Below, one piece after another: positions 58,601 through 64,000 of a stretch of DNA of 64,000 bases. Origin of the DNA: Aplidium turbinatum. Taxonomy: Eukaryota; Chordata; Ascidiacea; Aplousobranchia; Polyclinidae. Under the pieces are notes generated by a model. The model had not been told where the DNA came from, made no database searches, and saw nothing but the letters and a program-made list of their open reading frames with translations. Positions within the stretch are counted from its first letter, which is position 1, and each line of letters starts with the position of its first letter. The stretch is from contig OU964923.1 of the NCBI GenBank assembly GCA_918807975.1, positions 6,386,001-6,450,000 on the forward strand, written 5' to 3'. Both the position numbers and the translations under genes were made by a program.

Positions 58601-61600
58601 GCAACAAAAAAGTTTTATGTCTTTAGGAAACCGCAAAAAGTAAAAACATCTCAAAAAATGTCAGTCAAGCACTAGCAGTAGCTGTAATCAAAATCTGCAA
58701 AATGTGACAAATCAGGCCGCATCTCCAGGTGGCCATGGATAATACAACACTGTAGTGAAAATATACTATTTCTTAAAAAATAATACAGTTTTATAGGCTA
58801 TTACATATGCTGTGGGCAAATGATAATAAGTGGGCCCGCATTGCATACTCAATACTTATGTTAAAACATGTAGGAAGTGTTGTGTTATATGTAGACAAAG
58901 TGTACAATTTAAAGGCTTGTCCACTTTTAAACAGAATCTTATGACCTACGAGTAGATAGGTCGTATGGTGTATCGACGTTCTGCCATTACGTTGGTATAA
59001 ATATATTTAAGTACGACATTGTCTGTCTTCTCTAAATTGCTTTTATGCAATGACAAATATGATGAAATATTTATGAGAAAGTAAAATATTCTTTGTTATT
59101 TTTTCATAACTAACTGTTTAAAATACACTCAAAATTAAGAAAATAAATTTACAAAACTGTATGTTTCTGTGCTTTGTGTTGTGTTTTATATACAGTATAT
59201 TATTAGAGCAAGAAATTTCACCTGCCCCATCACGTTAATGACGTGAGCCTTGCTTACAAAAGAAACGTTGAAAACAAAGCTGATTATAGTGATATATGGT
59301 GGTAGCGGGCAGTGGCGCAGCTTAAGGTGTGTGTCATGGGACAAGCATATATAAAATGTATCTATTAGTCATGATTTTAATGCAGAACCTGTACTTTTAA
59401 AGAAAAATATAAACTAGATTGCGTCCTGGCTTTAGCATTCTCTTGATAAGTTGAATAAATTGCTCTCCTTGCCAATGGACAACACGCATCATACAAACGT
59501 TTTGTTCAACTTTAACTGCATGTGTTGGTATTTTTTCTCGTTGATCCTCATTCAATTTATGACTTTCCATCGCTCAATTCTAAAACGGACGTCACCGGTT
59601 GGCGACAAATTTACGAAATTCTTGAACCTTGATGCATCTAGTTTTAATTGTGAATTTGAAACTACAAATGATCAACGTGACAAGCAAACTGTGACAGTGA
59701 TATAATCAACACAAACTTTTTATCACTTTAACCTTTTTATATGGTGAGCACATATGCATGAAATATGACATCACTTTCACATTATGTTACAACAACACCA
59801 GAATATGATGTAAAATTAAAAAGTTATCGCGATCGTCGCAATCGGCAAATGACAGAGAAGTTTGGAAGTCCATGATCGTCAACGTCTGTATCAGATCAGG
59901 TACATAATCATCATCATCATCATCGCGACCGTATTCAATATTACAATTCAAAAATACCTGCAAGATGCGTGAAAATAGCGCCGTGGTGCTGTGCTGGGTG
60001 ATATGGTGCAAGATGGTGAAGGGTGGGTGCAACCTAAAACAATCTACAGTTGAAAACGACCTTTCAAATGTATAATCTGTGGCCACTGACGATGCTTTTT
60101 AAAAGTCATTAATATCTTCAAATTGCTTTTTAAAGAAGTAATCAACGTGACAGCTGTATTTTCAAACAATAATCAACTAAATTACAACAATTAAATACTT
60201 ACAATTAATACAGCATGAAAGAGAACCAAAAAATTTCCGTTTTAACATCGAGACTTTCAAAACATTTTGCCAACCTCTCACAGAGCTATGAAATTGAGTC
60301 AAAAATATTAGAGTTTACAATTCCTTAATCCTGGTTTGATTACTCCTAAATCTTCGAGGGACGAAATTTAAACGTTTTTGAACCAGGGAAAATTTATCGT
60401 AGCTTTCATGGCGCAAATAATTTCAACCACCTTTGGTCGCTCAAGCGTAGGCACAATTGGAAGTAACAAAACAACAGTGATAGAAGCAAAGCATTGTGAA
60501 ACAAGCCATCTATGTGTCAAATGAGGTGCAATGTCTAGTTACACAAAAGCAGTATAACAATTTTTTCGTCGATTAAATGTCTTTTGACGTGCAAATGGAG
60601 ACATTAATCTGAAAAAACTTACCTGGAATTGATGTGGTACGTGGTTTGGGGGAGCTTGAATGACTTCCGGAAATGAAGTTAACCTAAAACATTCTCTATT
60701 CACAAATTTTGAAAATAGAAGGAATTTCTGTCAAAAAAAATGTTTTCGGAAAACACGCTTTCTCTAAATGTTAACCAATTTAGCAGCTTACATTTTTAAG
60801 TTTTGGGTATGTATATCATGTATTGCAGTAGCTGTTGACTGATAAGCGCATAACAGTGATGACAAAAACAAAGATTAGATAGACATTTTGAGGGCTAGTG
60901 CTAAAGCGATGTTTCGATGGCATAACTTGAACCTCAGATACATTCTGGTGATAAAATGTTGCGTAACAATAACAATGATACTGCTACATAGTTTATAAAG
61001 AGATTTATCCAATTTCTTGCTCCAAAAGCGCTTCACAGTGTAAAAAAGTTACACAAAATAGTTTTTAACTTACTGTGGATTCCATACTTCTGTGGGAATG
61101 ATATTTGTGGATCCAATTTCTGTAACACACAAGCGAATTTATAATAATAATAATGTTATAATAATAATGTTAGTTTTTATATAGCGCTGTATCCATCGCA
61201 GACTGCGTTGCTCCTCAGCGCTTTACAAAGCAGACAGTGTCAATGCAGCCGTATAGAGGCGCAACTGAGTACATTTGTGGAATTTGGTTGGTTAAAGCTT
61301 TTCGAAAATGTTAAAATTTTAACATGGCCTTGCTGTACGGATGTTTTCAGAAATACAGATTTTACCAGATTTGTTTCCTACTTTATCGGGTGATAAAGTT
61401 TTTCTTAAAACAAGTAGAATATATAAGTTTGTATCCGTCAACGATGTACCTTTACCACATCACTACTTAGCCTCCACGACCTGGGTCGACACATTGTCGT
61501 CGTGTGGAGGCTTGCGAGCATCGAGGAATCTGTCAGGCAAGCAAGGTCATGGAACTCCCATATTTAGTTTGACTACAGATGAACTGCTAAACCAAGATAG

Positions 61601-63636
61601 ACCCAACTCCGACATCACGCATATGCTACTATTACTTAGCAATTAGCATAGCAAGCACGAAAAGGGTAATATAAACTAAAGTGGAGTGGCATGAAACTTA
61701 CGAGAGGGTAAATAACTTAAGACTTGGTTGGAAAATTCTTGCTGAGGTGATGACGATCGGAGTTTGACTTTTGTATTCGCTTTAGCGAATTCAAGACGAA
61801 GAGTGTGAGGCAAATCTTGGTCAAATTTTACTCCCTGCATTAACGAAAAATCCATAATTCAGATTAAACGAAAACTAGTAGCCTATGTGTTAAATTATGC
61901 TTCGTTTTGTACATAACTTTATTAAAAACAGGCAAATTTTGTAGAAAATTTTCGGTAAATTGATGATATGTTTCATGATAATTTATTTTGGTAATAGTAA
62001 ACTTGTAAGTTAATTAAATTACTTACATTAAATTACTTACTTACATTACATTAAATTACCCTACCTTTGGCAACTTCTGGATAAAACTTCCATCAACAAA
62101 AAATACATCAACCTCTTGAAAGCAACGTACGACGACTCTAAAGCACTAATCAAAACAGACATCGGAACAACCAGACGAATTGATATTATAAAAGGTGTTA
62201 AGCAAGGAGATGTCTTGTCTGCTATCCTGTTTTGCATCGTAGCGGCTGCAATAATCTCAGAAACAGAAAATAAGTGTACAACTGGATTCACCATCGGCGG
62301 TCATGTAATATCCAACTTAAGCTACGCAGACGATATGGCCATTTTGAATAATTCTAAACTGAAAATGCAGGAATACCTAGATGCTCTGTCAAAAAATGCT
62401 GCTAAATTCGGCCTCCAAATAAATGTGTCCAAAACCAAATGTATGACAACCGACAAAACTAACAACACACTCAATCTCACTCTCTATGGAAAACAAATAG
62501 AACAAGTACCAGAATTCATATATCTTGGCCACCGACTATCCGCAACCAACGATGGAAAGACTGCAGTGCAACACCGAATTGGCTTAGGCTGGGCAGCATT
62601 TGAAAAGAACAAAAAGATTCTAACATCCAATAGACTCCCAATCAAACTGAAAGCAAAAATTTTCAACACCTACGTTTTACCAGTCGTGCTGTACGGTCTA
62701 GAATGCGTAAATTGGACATCATCAACAATGAAAAAACTCACTACCTTCCAAAATCACATCATGAGAAGCATGACCAACAAAAGGTTACTTGATCACATAA
62801 AAATAGAAGATCTTTTAACTATGACAAAACTACATCCAATTGCAGCAATAATAAAATCAAACGTTTTAAAACTGTTCGGCCACACTAAAAGATCACAATT
62901 CGGAATCAGCAAAGTTTGCACAGAAGGCAAAGTAGAAGGAAAAAGAAAACGCGGCAGACAACCAAAACGATGGCAAGACAACATTCAATCATGGACCGGA
63001 CTCCACTTGACGACACTGGGCGAGTTGGCTCAAAATCGCCACTCTTGGAAACAAATAAGCCATGTTGATGCGCAATCTGCCGCAGGCGGAGATAACGACT
63101 AATGATGAAACTTGTAAGAAGCGGTAAACGTCATTAAAACGCAATGTTAACTTTCTTGGGGCAGTTTCCCAATGTTCCTCATATGTTATTCATGCAGATT
63201 TGACGATTAAATTGTTGGTTGCCAGTTGTTAATCCTCTATTTTAATTATAGTACAAAGTTAGTAGCCTCCTTCTACGTGGTCGTCCCCAAAGCACGGTCA
63301 TGCTTCTAGTAAAGAAACGGAAGGAAAAACTAAGAGTAGCCTACTACTGTACAAAAACTGCAACCATTAAGAACAATCAATCTAAATTGCAGACGAAACA
63401 AGCTTGTCTACTGTTTGACAAGGACAAATTCAATTCATCTTTATTCTGTGTCAAACCAAAAGCCAAAAATCCATCATTTCTCAGGAATTAGAACTGTCGA
63501 GTTTACAGTCAGTGCAGTTTTTATGGAATCATAGTTGGAGTTATCATAATTTAATACAATAAAGTAAACTTACCTGCAGTTTATTTTTGGCTATGTCTGC
63601 TTCATTCCTAGACTCAAACGTCACAAATCCAACCGG
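55618..63636 (-). CDS. RBPMS: RBPMS/couch potato/MEC-8-family RNA-binding protein, 3' part
   Basis: Minus-strand exons, in transcript order: 63574-63636, 61702-61834, 61074-61119, 60623-60683, 59958-60033, 58105-58234, 57268-57337, 55618-55731; they join in phase to 230 residues. RRM1 is represented by its second half: PVGFVTFESRNEADIAKNKL (RNP1 strand) and [13 protein letters not shown], almost as in human RBPMS ([33 protein letters not shown]). A linker with TEVWNP and a His/Pro-rich stretch follows, then a complete RRM2: GSCLLISSFGLATTEKEI, FHGFIRAKLL, CAIVEFADIGTASFALNTL and MRIDFARPIAEINNM, then TAG. Vertebrate RBPMS has only RRM1; two RRMs is the MEC-8-type layout. It likely binds spaced CAC motifs in pre-mRNA. 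The exons for the start of RRM1 lie beyond the window's right edge. Confidence 0.9.
59820..59940 (+). repeat. LINE 3' tail in an RBPMS intron
   Basis: GGCAAATGACAGAGAAGTTTGG and GTCAACGTCTGTATCAGATC match the end of the LINE at 48391-48775 and finish with a CAT-repeat tail (ATCATCATCATCATCATC). It lies in the intron between exons 59958-60033 and 58105-58234. Confidence 0.65.
61135..61650. repeat. probable dispersed repeat with an ATA microsatellite at one end
   Basis: ATAATAATAATAATG is followed by TTTTTATATAGCGCTGTATC and CAGCGCTTTACAAAGCAGAC, a motif I recognise from 3' ends of repeats in many invertebrate genomes. There is no second copy in the window to confirm the limits. It lies in the intron between exons 61702-61834 and 61074-61119. 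Confidence 0.4.
62050..63125 (+). mobile_element. RTE-like LINE, 5' truncated, antisense in an RBPMS intron
   Basis: The insertion starts inside the reverse transcriptase and keeps GVKQGDVLSAILFCIVAAA, the catalytic YADDMAIL, GLQINVSKTKCM and the RTE-type end GKRKRGRQPKRWQDNIQSW. It lies between RBPMS exons 63574-63636 and 61702-61834 and is transcribed, if at all, against the host gene. Confidence 0.85.
62116..63102 (+). pseudogene. RTE-like reverse transcriptase, C-terminal half
   Basis: A 328-codon open stretch without interruption covers the palm from before GVKQGD, the YADD active site, the thumb and the C-terminal domain, ending at TAA. The endonuclease and the fingers are missing, so the enzyme is incomplete though undamaged over this stretch, indicating a recent insertion. 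Confidence 0.85.
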
Positions 63637-64000
63637 CTGTGGAAAAGAATTGTAAAATTAAAAGATTATTTGTTAAGAAAAATAAATAAAAAACACAATT
63701 TGTTTAAACTGAGACACAGACATAGAAACGAAACAAAATCCCAGTATCAAATGCACAGATAATGCTGATAATGCTCTGAATATTTACCCCTGATGTTTTG
63801 CGTTCTCAATATTTCGCGTTTTCAATATTTCGCGTTCTCAATATTTTTTGACGTTGAGTTTGTTGCAATGTCTTCTCAATCGCCACTTTTATGCTTCATG
63901 GTCGTTATGCAAAATTAGATTAAGTGTAACATTGATACGTCGTATTGCGTCATTCAGATAGACAAAGCGAGTGTAACTGAAACAGACGTCGTTACGTAGA
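63637..64000. other. intron of the RBPMS-like gene, nothing else seen
   Basis: The minus-strand exon at 63574-63636 begins with an acceptor at 63637-63640, so the sequence to the right edge should be intron. No upstream exon encoding the start of RRM1 was recognised here. Confidence 0.5.

Overview
The window is AT-rich animal DNA with spliced genes, small exons, GT-AG introns and a very high load of transposable elements. The families present (hAT, P-like, MULE-like and pogo DNA transposons; RTE- and Jockey-like LINEs; tRNA-headed SINEs), the ordinary metazoan genes and the scattered word TAGGCTAC/GTAGCCTA fit a marine invertebrate deuterostome. My guess is an ascidian-type tunicate, but nothing here proves the species. 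There are no bacterial-style operons, no CRISPR and no recognisable LTR element.

Layout. 1-6.1 kb is a mosaic of mobile elements: SINEs, a MULE-like element carrying telomere-like repeats, and hAT-like elements, one nested in another. 6.3-16.9 kb (+) holds TXNDC11, an ER thioredoxin-like protein, in eleven recognised coding exons; the N-terminal exon was not found. Its introns carry a foldback element, SINEs, a retroposon and two inverted copies of a 1-kb hAT-type MITE. 17-22 kb is again mobile elements, including a P-like element inside a MITE.

23.0-27.8 kb (+) and 38.7-43.9 kb (+) hold two paralogous secreted proteins with identical exon-phase patterns. Each has a signal peptide, a propeptide, an RSKR processing site and a mature domain resembling the neurotrophin/Spaetzle cystine-knot superfamily, but with only four of the six knot cysteines. 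They are the most interesting genes here. Between them lie MITEs, an inverted-dimer array with 15-bp flanking repeats (29-30 kb), a Jockey-like LINE (31.3-33.1 kb) and two hAT-type elements.

45-54 kb holds SINE and LINE remnants and one complete-looking pogo-like transposon (49.5-53.0 kb) with TA target duplication, terminal and subterminal repeats and a three-exon open transposase of 686 residues. 55.6-63.6 kb (-) holds the 3' part of an RNA-binding protein of the RBPMS/couch potato/MEC-8 family in eight coding exons. It has the end of RRM1, a linker and a complete RRM2; its 5' exons lie beyond the right edge. An RTE-type LINE sits antisense in its intron.

The host genes are unrelated in function as far as can be judged: an ER folding factor, two predicted secreted ligands and an RNA-processing factor. 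Exon joins were made by eye from splice sites, reading phase and remembered family sequences; no search or transcript was available.
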